From contig NZ_CP090419.1 in assembly GCF_032716425.1 (NCBI RefSeq), positions 507,001 to 571,000 of the forward strand: a stretch of DNA of 64,000 nt. The letters are read 5' to 3'. A program made the translations under genes and the position numbers. Position 1 is the first letter of the stretch. Each line of letters opens with the position of its first letter. Source of the DNA: Pseudoalteromonas sp. N1230-9. GTDB lineage: Bacteria; Pseudomonadota; Gammaproteobacteria; Enterobacterales; Alteromonadaceae. Below the pieces are notes generated by a model. The model was not told the origin of the DNA. It saw only the letters and a program-made list of their open reading frames with translations, and did no database searches. Positions 45,758 through 54,139 of this stretch are shown piece by piece.

Positions 45758-45760
45758 GTG

Positions 45761-46732
45761 ATGTTGCAAGATAATTTTGATAGAAAATATAATTACTTAC
45801 GCTTGTCAGTAACGGAAGTCTGTAATTTTAAATGTAATTACTGCTTACCGGATGGCTACGTGTGTGATGCTCGTCCGAAATCCCTCGGTGTTGATAAAAT
45901 TAGCACCTTGGTAAACGCCTTTGCGATGGCGGGTACTAAAAAAATACGCCTAACTGGCGGCGAGCCTACTTTGCGCAAAGATCTTGCTGATATCGTAGCA
46001 GCATGCAGTGAAACTCAAGGTATTGATACCGTTGCAATGACCACTAATGGCTATCGCTTACTTGAAAAACTCCCTCGTTTAGTGGCCAGTGGTTTAACAA
46101 ACCTAAATCTGAGCGCCGATAGCTTGAATCCTTATACATTTTCGCAAATCACCGGCAGTGACTCATTACATGAAGTGCTAGCGTGTGTTGATAAAGCCTT
46201 AGAGCTGGGTGTTAAAAAAGTTAAATTAAACGCGGTCTTACTCAAGCAATACAATGCCAACCAATTACAGCAATTTCTTGATTATATTAAAGATAAGCCT
46301 GTCACATTTCGTTTCATTGAACTGATGCAAACCGGTGATAATCAGGCTTATTTCAATGCCCAACATGTAAAAGGTCTGCAACTTAAACAACAGCTTTTAC
46401 AGTCGGGTTGGCGAGCAGCCCCCAAAGCGGTGGATGCGGGCCCAGCTGAAGAGTTTTTTCACCCTCACTATGCGGGTCAAATTGGCTTGATCATGCCTTA
46501 CAGCAAGGCGTTTTGTGTAAGCTGCAACCGCCTACGTGTTTCTGCAGAAGGCAAATTGCATTTGTGCTTATTTGGTGAAGCAAATGATGATTTAACGCCT
46601 TGGTTAGATAATCAGGATGTTCAAGGCTTAGCAACTCACCTTTTATGTAGTGTTCAATATAAATGGCAAGGCCATCAATTACAAATGGGACGAACAGGGC
46701 TGACCAAACAACTGGCTATGTTAGGGGGTTAG
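45761..46732 (+). CDS. moaA: GTP 3',8-cyclase MoaA
   Basis: 323 residues from ATG 45761 with AAAGG upstream; an in-frame TTG at 45731 would lie inside the riboswitch and is rejected. Radical SAM enzyme for the first step of molybdopterin synthesis. The N-terminal cluster motif CNFKCNYC is at 21-28, LTGGEPTLR near 66-74, and the C-terminal cluster region is FCVSCNRLRVSAEGKLHLCLF. The terminal GG needed for activity is present. First of nine genes through modC. Confidence 0.95.
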   Translation: MLQDNFDRKYNYLRLSVTEVCNFKCNYCLPDGYVCDARPKSLGVDKISTLVNAFAMAGTKKIRLTGGEPTLRKDLADIVAACSETQGIDTVAMTTNGYRLLEKLPRLVASGLTNLNLSADSLNPYTFSQITGSDSLHEVLACVDKALELGVKKVKLNAVLLKQYNANQLQQFLDYIKDKPVTFRFIELMQTGDNQAYFNAQHVKGLQLKQQLLQSGWRAAPKAVDAGPAEEFFHPHYAGQIGLIMPYSKAFCVSCNRLRVSAEGKLHLCLFGEANDDLTPWLDNQDVQGLATHLLCSVQYKWQGHQLQMGRTGLTKQLAMLGG

Positions 46733-46733
46733 T

Positions 46734-47306
46734 ATGTTAGTGGGTATTGTTCTGGCTGGGGGCCTTTCTTGTCGCATGGGGCAAGATAAGGCGCTGCTTG
46801 AAATTAATGGTCAAACGCAATTAATACGTGCGACTAATTGCCTTAAAGACGCGGGCTGCGATGAGATCATTGTAAGTCGAAATAGCACCGGTTTTATCGT
46901 TGATAAATTTATACAGCAAGGACCTGTTGCCGGTATTCATGCCTGTTTGAATCATGCCGATTATGATGATGCGCTTGTTATTCCTATCGATATGCCGCTG
47001 CTATCTGAAACAAGTTTACGCGCCCTTATCAATCAAGGGCGCAGACGAGATTGTGCCTGTTACTTTGCACACAGTGTATTGCCTTGTTACCTCAATCGGC
47101 TTGAACGCGTGAGTTTAATTGCCCAGCAACGTTTAGAGCATGGGCAGCGTTCTGTCAGGGGGTTACTTGAAGAGCTTGGAGCGGCCGTTATTGAATTGTT
47201 TGAGTCACATGGCGAGAGTCGTGAACTATATAACGTTAATACACCACAACAATGGGCGCATGCTTGTTGTTTGATTGATCAAAAGGATTACGCATGGCGC
47301 GAGTAA
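46734..47306 (+). CDS. mobA: Molybdenum cofactor guanylyltransferase MobA
   Basis: 190 residues. Transfers GMP from GTP to Mo-molybdopterin to give the MGD cofactor that NarG needs. Nucleotide-binding signature LAGGLSCRMGQDKALLEING at 7-26 and IPIDMPLLS near 81-89. It starts one base after the moaA stop and overlaps moaB by 13 bp. Having mobA inside a moa operon is less common than mobAB but sensible. Confidence 0.9.
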   Translation: MLVGIVLAGGLSCRMGQDKALLEINGQTQLIRATNCLKDAGCDEIIVSRNSTGFIVDKFIQQGPVAGIHACLNHADYDDALVIPIDMPLLSETSLRALINQGRRRDCACYFAHSVLPCYLNRLERVSLIAQQRLEHGQRSVRGLLEELGAAVIELFESHGESRELYNVNTPQQWAHACCLIDQKDYAWRE

Positions 47307-47845
47307 AAAGCAGCTGCTTTGTAGCATTAAACATAGCGATTTTAACGGTAAGTAATAGTCGAGGCCCAGCGCAAGACACTGCGGGTGATTTGTTGCAGCA
47401 AAAAGTCATAGACAGTGGTCACCATGTACTTAATCGGCAATTGCATAAAGCCAATATTTATAAAGTGCGCGCAGAAGTCGCTGCTTGGATAGCCAGTGAC
47501 AATATTGATGTAGTACTGATTTCTGGGGGCACAGGTCTTACACCTGACGATATTACGCCCTCGGCAATCGATGTGTTATTTGACATGCCCGTGACTGGTT
47601 TTGGTGAGCTGTTCAGGCATTTGTCATATTCACAAATAGGCACGTCATCACTGCAATCAAGAGCTTTAGCAGGGCTTGCCAATAGAACTTTAGTTGTAGC
47701 TATGCCAGGCAGCCCAAATGCGTGCGCGACTGCTTGGGATGAGATTTTATGCCAGCAACTCGATTCGCGCTGTGGGGCGTGCAATTTTGTAGCCCAGCTT
47801 AAATCACATCGTGTTGAACAGTGCCACTCTCGGGAGATGAATTAA
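47294..47845 (+). CDS. moaB: Molybdenum cofactor biosynthesis protein MoaB
   Basis: 183 residues; trimeric MoaB/MogA family. Motifs: ILTVSNSRG near 16-24, [11 protein letters not shown] near 75-85, [20 protein letters not shown] spanning 101-120, and AMPGSPNAC. It resembles MoaB (VEGFGE.. and LDAR..CNF ending) more than MogA. It may adenylylate molybdopterin. The stop codon TAA shares a base with the moaC ATG. Confidence 0.9.
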   Translation: MARVKSSCFVALNIAILTVSNSRGPAQDTAGDLLQQKVIDSGHHVLNRQLHKANIYKVRAEVAAWIASDNIDVVLISGGTGLTPDDITPSAIDVLFDMPVTGFGELFRHLSYSQIGTSSLQSRALAGLANRTLVVAMPGSPNACATAWDEILCQQLDSRCGACNFVAQLKSHRVEQCHSREMN

Positions 47846-48315
47846 TGCAGTTAACGCACATAGATAAAAGAGGCCAAGCAAGCATGGTTGATGTTGCAGA
47901 TAAATCAGCAACGGTACGAGAAGCGCGTGCTTGCGCAACCGTTGTAATGCAACCAGAAACGTTGGCTCTTATTGAGCAAAATCAATTAAACAAAGGGGAT
48001 GTATTGGCTGTGTCGCGTATTGCAGGTATTCAGGCTGCCAAAAAAACAGCTGATTTGATCCCTCTTTGTCATCCGTTGGCATTAAGTAAGGTGGCGGTCG
48101 AATTTTTTATTAACAGCCAAGACAGTGCCGTTGATATCCAAAGTTATTGTAAGTTAGTTGGGCAAACAGGAGTTGAAATGGAAGCGTTGGCTGCAGTATC
48201 AATTGCAGCACTTACCATAATTGATATGTGTAAAGCGGTTGATCAAGGCATGACAGTGCAGAACATGCGTGTCACTTATAAAAGTGGTGGCAGACGCGGC
48301 ACCTATACCGGTTAA
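47845..48315 (+). CDS. moaC: Cyclic pyranopterin monophosphate synthase MoaC
   Basis: 156 residues from ATG 47845 ([16 protein letters not shown] start as in E. coli, 161). A longer frame from 47821 is rejected. Rearranges the MoaA product to cyclic pyranopterin monophosphate. Motifs: [10 protein letters not shown] near 69-78, then [29 protein letters not shown] across 106-134. Overlaps moaB by one base. Confidence 0.95.
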   Translation: MQLTHIDKRGQASMVDVADKSATVREARACATVVMQPETLALIEQNQLNKGDVLAVSRIAGIQAAKKTADLIPLCHPLALSKVAVEFFINSQDSAVDIQSYCKLVGQTGVEMEALAAVSIAALTIIDMCKAVDQGMTVQNMRVTYKSGGRRGTYTG

Positions 48316-48330
48316 TTGAGGGGAGCATAT

Positions 48331-48576
48331 ATGAATAAGGTACTTTTTTTTGCACAGTTACGTGAACGTTTAGGTTGTGACACGGTACAACTCGATGCAC
48401 AAGGTATGTCGGTTAGGGAGTTACGCCAAGTATTAGCTAAACGAGATGAACGTTGGCGCACTTGGTTACTCGATAAGGATGTGTTAGTAGCGGTAAATCA
48501 AACCTTAGTTGATGAAAATGCAGCGCTCAGCACTGGTGATGAGATTGCTATGTTTCCACCCGTTACTGGAGGTTAG
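48331..48576 (+). CDS. moaD: Molybdopterin synthase small subunit MoaD
   Basis: 81 residues from ATG 48331 with GGGGAG upstream, equal to E. coli MoaD. Ubiquitin-like fold ending in the required Gly-Gly (FPPVTGG), which is adenylylated by MoeB and thiocarboxylated before transferring sulfur to the pterin. The TTG at 48316 would extend it by five residues and is rejected. Confidence 0.95.
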   Translation: MNKVLFFAQLRERLGCDTVQLDAQGMSVRELRQVLAKRDERWRTWLLDKDVLVAVNQTLVDENAALSTGDEIAMFPPVTGG

Positions 48577-48578
48577 TG

Positions 48579-49028
48579 ATGATCCGTGTACAAGAGCATG
48601 ATTTCGATATGAATGAAGAGTATCAATCTATGTTGGCTGACGACTCGGTGTCGGGCGCGGTGGTTATGTTTGTGGGCCGTGTTCGTGACATTAATCAAGG
48701 CCACCAAGTTGATAGTTTATATCTAGAGCATTACCCAGCGATGACAGAGAAATACCTCACCCAGTTAGAGCAGCAAGCATTGTCATTATGGCCCTTGGAA
48801 AAAGTTACCCTAATTCACCGTGTTGGCAAATTAAGCTTAACAGACCAAATTGTGTTGGTGGCAGTGTCGAGTGTCCATCGCGAAGCAGCATTTGAAGCTG
48901 CACAGTATTTAATTGATTTACTTAAAGCCCGTGCGCCATTTTGGAAAAAAGAGCACGTTGCAGGAGAGCAGACACGTTGGGTGAGTGCCAATCATAAAGA
49001 TCAAATAGCCGCAGCCCAGTGGCTATAG
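48579..49028 (+). CDS. moaE: Molybdopterin synthase catalytic subunit MoaE
   Basis: 149 residues (E. coli 150) from ATG 48579 with GGAGG six bases upstream; the GTG one codon earlier overlaps the moaD stop. Motifs: GAVVMFVGRVRD near 26-37, LYLEHYPAMTEKYL, and the catalytic lysine region PFWKKEH near 118-124. Forms a heterotetramer with MoaD. Confidence 0.95.
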   Translation: MIRVQEHDFDMNEEYQSMLADDSVSGAVVMFVGRVRDINQGHQVDSLYLEHYPAMTEKYLTQLEQQALSLWPLEKVTLIHRVGKLSLTDQIVLVAVSSVHREAAFEAAQYLIDLLKARAPFWKKEHVAGEQTRWVSANHKDQIAAAQWL

Positions 49029-49038
49029 GGTTGAAACG

Positions 49039-49791
49039 ATGCAGAGGCTAACAAATAAACTAATCATATACACGATAGCGACTGTGCTGATTTTATTGTG
49101 TTGTGTATTGCCAGCAAGCGCCAATGATAAAGACACATCCTCTTCGCTAACGATCGCTTGCTCGGCTAACTTTGTCGCTGTTATGGATAAGTTGCTGCCA
49201 GTATTCAAGGCACAGGTTAAAACTGATTTACGGGTTAAAGTTGTGACAGGCTCGTCAGGCACACTCGCGACACAGCTTCGTTATGGAGCGCCTTATGACG
49301 TATTCTTTTCAGCAGATGCACGATTACCTACACAACTAAAAACCGATGGTTTTGGCATTGAAAGCACGGTGTATGCGCTTGGCGAATTGGTGTTTTATTC
49401 GTCCGAGGGCTATGACAGTTTGGAAGGCGTTATGACACGTTTGCCCCATATCACTTTGGCTATTGCGAACCCTCGTTATGCACCTTATGGACAGGCTGCG
49501 GTTGAGGTATTGGCTCATTTAAAAATCAAGCCGAAAAAAATAGTCACAGGAGGATCAATTTTGCATACTTTTCAATATGTTGAAAGTAAAAATGCACAGT
49601 TGGGCTTAATTGCAAAAAGTCTAATGCAACAGCTACATAATGGCACAGCCATCGCTATCCCCAGTGAGTGGTATCAGCCAATTGAGCAGCATGCTTTATT
49701 GGTGAATGACTCAGTATTTGCGCGTCAGTTTTATCATTTTGTTCAAACTGAAAAGGCACAACAGTTAATAAAATCAATGGGCTATAGGTAA
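49039..49791 (+). CDS. modA: Molybdate ABC transporter substrate-binding protein ModA
   Basis: 250 residues. Signal peptide approximately 1-30 (LIIYTIATVLILLCCVLPASA). The mature part shows molybdate-binding blocks: IACSANFVAVMDKL, TGSSGTLATQLRYGAPYDVFFSADA spread over 72-96, and GLIAKS. Begins 10 bp after moaE, so cofactor synthesis and molybdate uptake are in one operon. Confidence 0.92.
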   Translation: MQRLTNKLIIYTIATVLILLCCVLPASANDKDTSSSLTIACSANFVAVMDKLLPVFKAQVKTDLRVKVVTGSSGTLATQLRYGAPYDVFFSADARLPTQLKTDGFGIESTVYALGELVFYSSEGYDSLEGVMTRLPHITLAIANPRYAPYGQAAVEVLAHLKIKPKKIVTGGSILHTFQYVESKNAQLGLIAKSLMQQLHNGTAIAIPSEWYQPIEQHALLVNDSVFARQFYHFVQTEKAQQLIKSMGYR

Positions 49792-49795
49792 TGCT

Positions 49796-50488
49796 ATGAA
49801 CGAGGGGGACCTGCAAGCCATCTTTATTACGTTAAAACTCGCCGTGCTAACTACGCTGGCGTTGTTAGTTATAACGATTCCCTGCGCATATTGGCTTGCG
49901 CGAAGTAAACGAGCCATAAAACCTTTTCTCGAAACCTTAATTACCTTGCCTTTAGTTTTGCCTCCTACGGTACTTGGGTATTACTTTTTGGTGCTATTTT
50001 CGCCGCAGCAAGGTATTGGCTTATGGCTGCAACAGACAGTGGGGGTGCAGTTGGTTTTTAGCTTTTCGGGAATTTTAGTGGCGTCGATGATCTATAGTTT
50101 ACCCTTTACTTTTCGACCTGTACAAAGTGCCTTTGAGCAACTGCCAGATGACTTATACAGCAGTGCAGCTTTGCTAGGTTTTAAGCCTTGGAGGCAGTTT
50201 TTATGGCTCGTTTTACCTATGATTAAACCTGCTATTTATACTGCTGCAACGCTAAGTTTTGCCCATACAGTGGGTGAGTTTGGTGTTATTTTAATGATTG
50301 GTGGCAATATTCCAGGAGAAACTCAAGTTGTGTCACTGGCGTTATTTGATCATGTTGAGAGTTTTAATCTTCAGGCTGCAAATACGCTTGCAGGGCTGAT
50401 GTTGGTATTCTCATTTGCCGTTGTGTTTGCATGTCAATGGTGGCAAAGGCAAACGCAGCGTGTAAGTACACCAACTCGCTTGTTTTAA
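49796..50488 (+). CDS. modB: Molybdate ABC transporter permease ModB
   Basis: 230 residues, five to six helices, with the inner-membrane ABC permease (EAA) loop EQLPDDLYSSAALLGFKPWRQF near 111-132. The motif LPLVLPPTVLGYYFL at about 46-60 is typical of ModB. Starts 4 bp after modA. Confidence 0.93.
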   Translation: MNEGDLQAIFITLKLAVLTTLALLVITIPCAYWLARSKRAIKPFLETLITLPLVLPPTVLGYYFLVLFSPQQGIGLWLQQTVGVQLVFSFSGILVASMIYSLPFTFRPVQSAFEQLPDDLYSSAALLGFKPWRQFLWLVLPMIKPAIYTAATLSFAHTVGEFGVILMIGGNIPGETQVVSLALFDHVESFNLQAANTLAGLMLVFSFAVVFACQWWQRQTQRVSTPTRLF

Positions 50489-50505
50489 ACAAGGTTAGAC
50501 AGGTG

Positions 50506-51675
50506 ATGGCATTAAATAGCGACTGCATTGGTATTTCAGACCTACAGAGTGTGTCTAAGTCTGTGGTTGCGCATATTGAACTAAATTGTACGAAGCCTGT
50601 TTCTCAGCAACTTTATTGTCAGCTTAAGACCTTGCAAATAACGGTGTTGTTAGCCCCAAGTGGCGCAGGCAAAAGCAGTTTGTTTAATGCAATTGCGGGT
50701 GTTGCTCCAGCTTCAGGCGGGTTAAAAGTAACAGGGCAACAGCAGTTAGGTATGCCAGCACATAAGCGCCGAATCGCCTACGTAACACAGTCTCCTTTGT
50801 TATTTGACCACCTAACCATTGCCGCTTTATTAAAGTTGGTTGCCAAGCAACAAGCACAGCCATTTGATATAAGTTGGGCGATAGACCCCTTAGGGCTGAC
50901 CGACAAACTATCGTGTCGAGCTCATCAATTAAGTGGCGGGCAGCGACAACGAGTAGCGCTTTTACTCGCGATGATCAAAGGAGCGCCTTTATTATTATTA
51001 GATGAAGCCCTTACAGGGCTGGATCAATTTAATAAGCAAGCTTGTATAGGGGTTATAAAAGACTACCTTTGTAAAGTACAAGGTGCTGCTTTGTTAGCAT
51101 GCCACCAGCTTGATGATGTATTAGCATTGGCTGATAGTTGCTTATTGCAGCATACGAGAAACGATAGTACACATTGGCAAATGCTCCCTGTGGATGAAGG
51201 TATTGAGCACTATCAGCAGCAGTTACTAAAGGGTCAATCAAGTGAAAACATTCAGGGGAGTCAATTTACTTCTCTGTTTTACGGACAGGTTCATGCTCAC
51301 TTTCCTGCACTGGGCTTAACAGAGTATCACGTTGGCGGACAGCGCTGTTTTGCTGCGCATAATTCAGATCATCAAATAGGGCGTGTGCAGCCATTAATAC
51401 TGAAAGCGAACCGCCTGGGTTTATCAAAAACAGCACTATCAGAGAGTAGTTTTGTGAACCAATTAAAAGTGCAGATCACTGCGTTTAACCCTGTTAATAT
51501 GGGGCAAGAGCAAGGTATGTTGGTGAAAGTAAGGCTCGTGAATAGCGAACAAGAAGGTATGTATAAACTCGCATCATTGCATGTGTGGATCACGCGCTTA
51601 TCATTTAATCAACTACAGCCCAAGCCAAATGAAACGTGGTTTTTAATTGGTAAAGCAGACGCATTACACAGTTAA
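50506..51675 (+). CDS. modC: Molybdate ABC transporter ATP-binding protein ModC
   Basis: 389 residues from ATG 50506, 17 bp after modB; a longer frame overlapping modB is rejected. Walker A PSGAGKSS near 50-57, signature LSGGQRQRVALLLAM near 143-157, Walker B PLLLLDEALTGLD near 162-174, switch His in ACHQLDD. The C-terminal about 130 residues should be the Mop/TOBE molybdate-sensing part but match poorly by eye. Last gene of the moaA-modC operon, and its end overlaps the converging small gene by 4 bp. Confidence 0.88.
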   Translation: MALNSDCIGISDLQSVSKSVVAHIELNCTKPVSQQLYCQLKTLQITVLLAPSGAGKSSLFNAIAGVAPASGGLKVTGQQQLGMPAHKRRIAYVTQSPLLFDHLTIAALLKLVAKQQAQPFDISWAIDPLGLTDKLSCRAHQLSGGQRQRVALLLAMIKGAPLLLLDEALTGLDQFNKQACIGVIKDYLCKVQGAALLACHQLDDVLALADSCLLQHTRNDSTHWQMLPVDEGIEHYQQQLLKGQSSENIQGSQFTSLFYGQVHAHFPALGLTEYHVGGQRCFAAHNSDHQIGRVQPLILKANRLGLSKTALSESSFVNQLKVQITAFNPVNMGQEQGMLVKVRLVNSEQEGMYKLASLHVWITRLSFNQLQPKPNETWFLIGKADALHS

Positions 51676-51956
51676 TTATCAACTAAGTTATTTCGTACTA
51701 AACCGCGTTTTACATTTTTGCAGAGCTTCGCGAATCGAGAAATATCGTCAAAATTAGGAATTGTGCCTATTTGCAGCTGATGTTCCCAGTAGCATAGTTC
51801 GGTATCAACTAATTCCATTAGTTTTTTAGGGCAGCCGATACATGAGTTATCGGTGCCACAAAAAAAGGTATCTGGTTCGTATAAGGGAAGCTCAACTTTT
51901 ACCTGTTCAATTAATTGCTGCATTGCACTAACGCGATCAGGTTTACATGTTTGCAT
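51672..51956 (-). CDS. Small Cys-motif protein downstream of moeA, unknown function
   Basis: 94 residues, soluble, with Cys4, then CGTDNSCIGCPKK near 33-45, and further Cys near 55 and 79. The CxxxxxCxxC arrangement suggests metal or Fe-S binding. It follows moeA by 15 bp on the same strand (narL-moeA-this gene). I do not recognise a named family. Its position inside a Moco and nitrate region suggests a role in cofactor or Fe-S maturation, which is a guess. Confidence 0.65.
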   Translation of the reverse strand: MQTCKPDRVSAMQQLIEQVKVELPLYEPDTFFCGTDNSCIGCPKKLMELVDTELCYWEHQLQIGTIPNFDDISRFAKLCKNVKRGLVRNNLVDN

Positions 51957-51971
51957 AGTAAGGCTTTGTTT

Positions 51972-53213
51972 CTAATTTAATACAGAATCAAACGGAATAA
52001 AAGGCACTAAATCACCCCTTTGCCACTGCGTTTTTTCAGCATCAAGCAAAAGGTAACCTTGGCTTTTTGCAAAAGTACTGAGTATGCCTGAACCTTGTCC
52101 TTTTAAAGGCTCAACATAGGTTCCTGTGTTATTGACAATTAGTGTGGCTCGAATAAATTCATCGCGACCTTGTTTTTTACTGATGCCACACGCTAAAGGC
52201 AATTGCATAGGGGGCTGTGTACACACTGTTTCACCAGCCATCTTACGAAGTGCAGGAATAGCGAGTTGGTGCAATGTCACAACACTTGAAACAGGGTTGC
52301 CCGGTAATCCCATAAAACGCTTGTTGTGGCCGTCTTGTGTTAAATACTTAAAATGACCATATGCGAAGGGTTTACCTGGCTTTATTGCGACTTTCCAAAA
52401 CTGCATTTGGCCAAGTTCTGTGAGTACTGTTTTTGTGTGATCAGCATCACCGACCGAAACGCCCCCTGAGGTAATAATGACATCGGTATTTGAAAGTGCC
52501 TCCTCGAAAGCCGATTTTAGCGCGTCAGGATCGTCAGCAATAATGCCAAAATCCTGCACCGTAAAGCCTAAATTATTTAAAATAGCCTGAATCGTGTAAC
52601 GATTAGTATCGTAAATTCCCCCTTGTGGAAGTGGTGTGCCAGGCTCAAAAAGTTCATCTCCCGTAGAAATAACCCCTACTTTAAGCGGTTTATAAACGCT
52701 AACAGAGGCAATGCCTAGCGAGGCAAGCATACCGATATCGGTGGCTGTTAAACGTTGTCCTGACGCAAATAATTGGCTGCCGATACTGATATCTTCACCT
52801 TGTTTACGTACATTTTGTGTAAAGATAGGCGTTGTATTTAACGTGATAGTTTGATCAGAAGATACTGTGACGTGCTCTTGCATTATCACTGTATCAAAGC
52901 CTGCAGGAATGTGCGCACCGGTCATTATGCGTATGCAACAACCGGAGTGCCATTCGCCGTTGAATGGGTGCCCAGCATAGGCAGTGCCAATAATAGTTAA
53001 ATGTGTGTGTTCATTTAAATCACTAAAACGAAATGCAAAACCATCCATAGCAGAGTTATCTGCAATAGGTACGTTAACGCCGGCGATAATTGGTTTGGCA
53101 AGAATGCGACGGTGCGCAGAAGATAGGGGTAATGTTTCAATTCCAACCAATAAAGGACTATCTGATAAGAGTGTATCGCCTGCTTGCTGAAAAGAAAAGA
53201 CGGCATTCATCAT
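51972..53213 (-). CDS. moeA: Molybdopterin molybdenumtransferase MoeA
   Basis: About 413 residues from ATG 53213 (or the next ATG at 53210); the frame is open further but that part overlaps narL. Inserts molybdate into adenylylated molybdopterin. Motifs: VPIADNSAMDGFAFR near 48-62, IMTGAHIPAGFDTVIMQEHV across 97-116, GVISTGDELFEPG, SGGVSVGDAD, and PGKPFAYG with GLPGNPVSS. The first ATG shares its A with the narL stop (TAATG), so the two are translationally coupled. Confidence 0.94.
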   Translation of the reverse strand: MMNAVFSFQQAGDTLLSDSPLLVGIETLPLSSAHRRILAKPIIAGVNVPIADNSAMDGFAFRFSDLNEHTHLTIIGTAYAGHPFNGEWHSGCCIRIMTGAHIPAGFDTVIMQEHVTVSSDQTITLNTTPIFTQNVRKQGEDISIGSQLFASGQRLTATDIGMLASLGIASVSVYKPLKVGVISTGDELFEPGTPLPQGGIYDTNRYTIQAILNNLGFTVQDFGIIADDPDALKSAFEEALSNTDVIITSGGVSVGDADHTKTVLTELGQMQFWKVAIKPGKPFAYGHFKYLTQDGHNKRFMGLPGNPVSSVVTLHQLAIPALRKMAGETVCTQPPMQLPLACGISKKQGRDEFIRATLIVNNTGTYVEPLKGQGSGILSTFAKSQGYLLLDAEKTQWQRGDLVPFIPFDSVLN

Positions 53214-53866
53214 TACGATCCTTTTTGTTGGTTGATCATCCAAACTGCAGCCTCAACACGAGAGCGTAAGCTTAATTTTTTTAGTAAATGTTTAACATGA
53301 ACTTTCACAGTACCATCAGAGATATCTAACTCACGGGCGATCAGTTTATTTGATAAACCTTTGGCAATTAACTTTAAAATTTCAAATTCACGGCTGGTTA
53401 ACGAGTTTAGAATATTCGCTTTTTGTGATACATCAGGTTTACGAATAGCTTGTGCTAAAACACCTGTGAGCTTTTCGCTTAATACCATTTTACCTATGGC
53501 TGCTTGTTTTATTTTTTCAAGAATATCTTCAGGATCCATATCCTTGAGCAGGTACCCATCAGCGCCATAGCTAATTGCGGTGAGCACGTCTTCGTCGTTG
53601 TCAGATACTGTTAGCATAATAATACGAGAAGTGATGTCATTTGCTCTCATCGCTTTGAGGGTTTCAAGACCATCCATACCTTGCATATTGAGATCGAGAA
53701 TAATTAAATCGGGGTCATGTTCAATCGCTAAGCGAAGTCCTTCTTTACCACTTGCGGCTTCACCTATCACGCTAAGTTCATCTTCTAAATCAATTAGCTG
53801 CTTTAAACCTTTGCGTAATAACGGATGATCATCCACTAATAATATTGAGTTGGTTAATGCATTCAT
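53213..53866 (-). CDS. narL: Nitrate/nitrite response regulator NarL
   Basis: 217 residues (E. coli 216). Receiver domain with acidic pair DD at 12-13 and phospho-acceptor Asp59 (LIILDLNMQGMDG), then a LuxR-type helix-turn-helix at about 150-210 (LTSREFEILKLIAKGLSNKL). Phosphorylated by NarX, it activates narG and narK in nitrate. It is about 7.7 kb from narX, separated by the moa-mod operon, and is co-transcribed with moeA. Confidence 0.93.
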   Translation of the reverse strand: MNALTNSILLVDDHPLLRKGLKQLIDLEDELSVIGEAASGKEGLRLAIEHDPDLIILDLNMQGMDGLETLKAMRANDITSRIIMLTVSDNDEDVLTAISYGADGYLLKDMDPEDILEKIKQAAIGKMVLSEKLTGVLAQAIRKPDVSQKANILNSLTSREFEILKLIAKGLSNKLIARELDISDGTVKVHVKHLLKKLSLRSRVEAAVWMINQQKGS

Positions 53867-53913
53867 ACTCTGACTCTTTTACTGAAGCCTATCGGCTGAC
53901 GGGATAATTTATA

Positions 53914-53927
53914 TTAGCGTGGATCAA
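53914..53927. promoter_or_regulatory. Weak FNR-like site between narL and narK
   Basis: TTAGCGTGGATCAA has one perfect half (ATCAA) and one poor half compared with the FNR consensus. Confidence 0.35.
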
Positions 53928-54019
53928 TTTTTGATTCATCTAAAAGGCAGTGTGTTACTCCCAATAACCTATAAGTTAAGATGATTTGTCTAGTATAAAC
54001 AATATGTTATTTACCTAGC

Positions 54020-54035
54020 TACCTATAAGTGGGTA
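54020..54035. promoter_or_regulatory. NarL 7-2-7 site upstream of narK
   Basis: TACCTATAAGTGGGTA: a perfect heptamer TACCTAT and an inverted six-of-seven partner with a two-base spacer. A further heptamer TACCTAG lies at 54012-54018. Confidence 0.75.
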
Positions 54036-54139
54036 GTTACTTTTTATTTTTAACGAGTTTTGGCTTACCCATCAATGTGAATTGTTGAGTTTAGTTTATG
54101 TGCGCATAGTGAATGTAATTCGATTGAGAGGAGCAGCAC

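Noticed and set aside
45731..45760. moaA starting at TTG 45731
   Set aside because: This part belongs to the 3' portion of the Moco riboswitch, and ATG 45761 has AAAGG at proper spacing.
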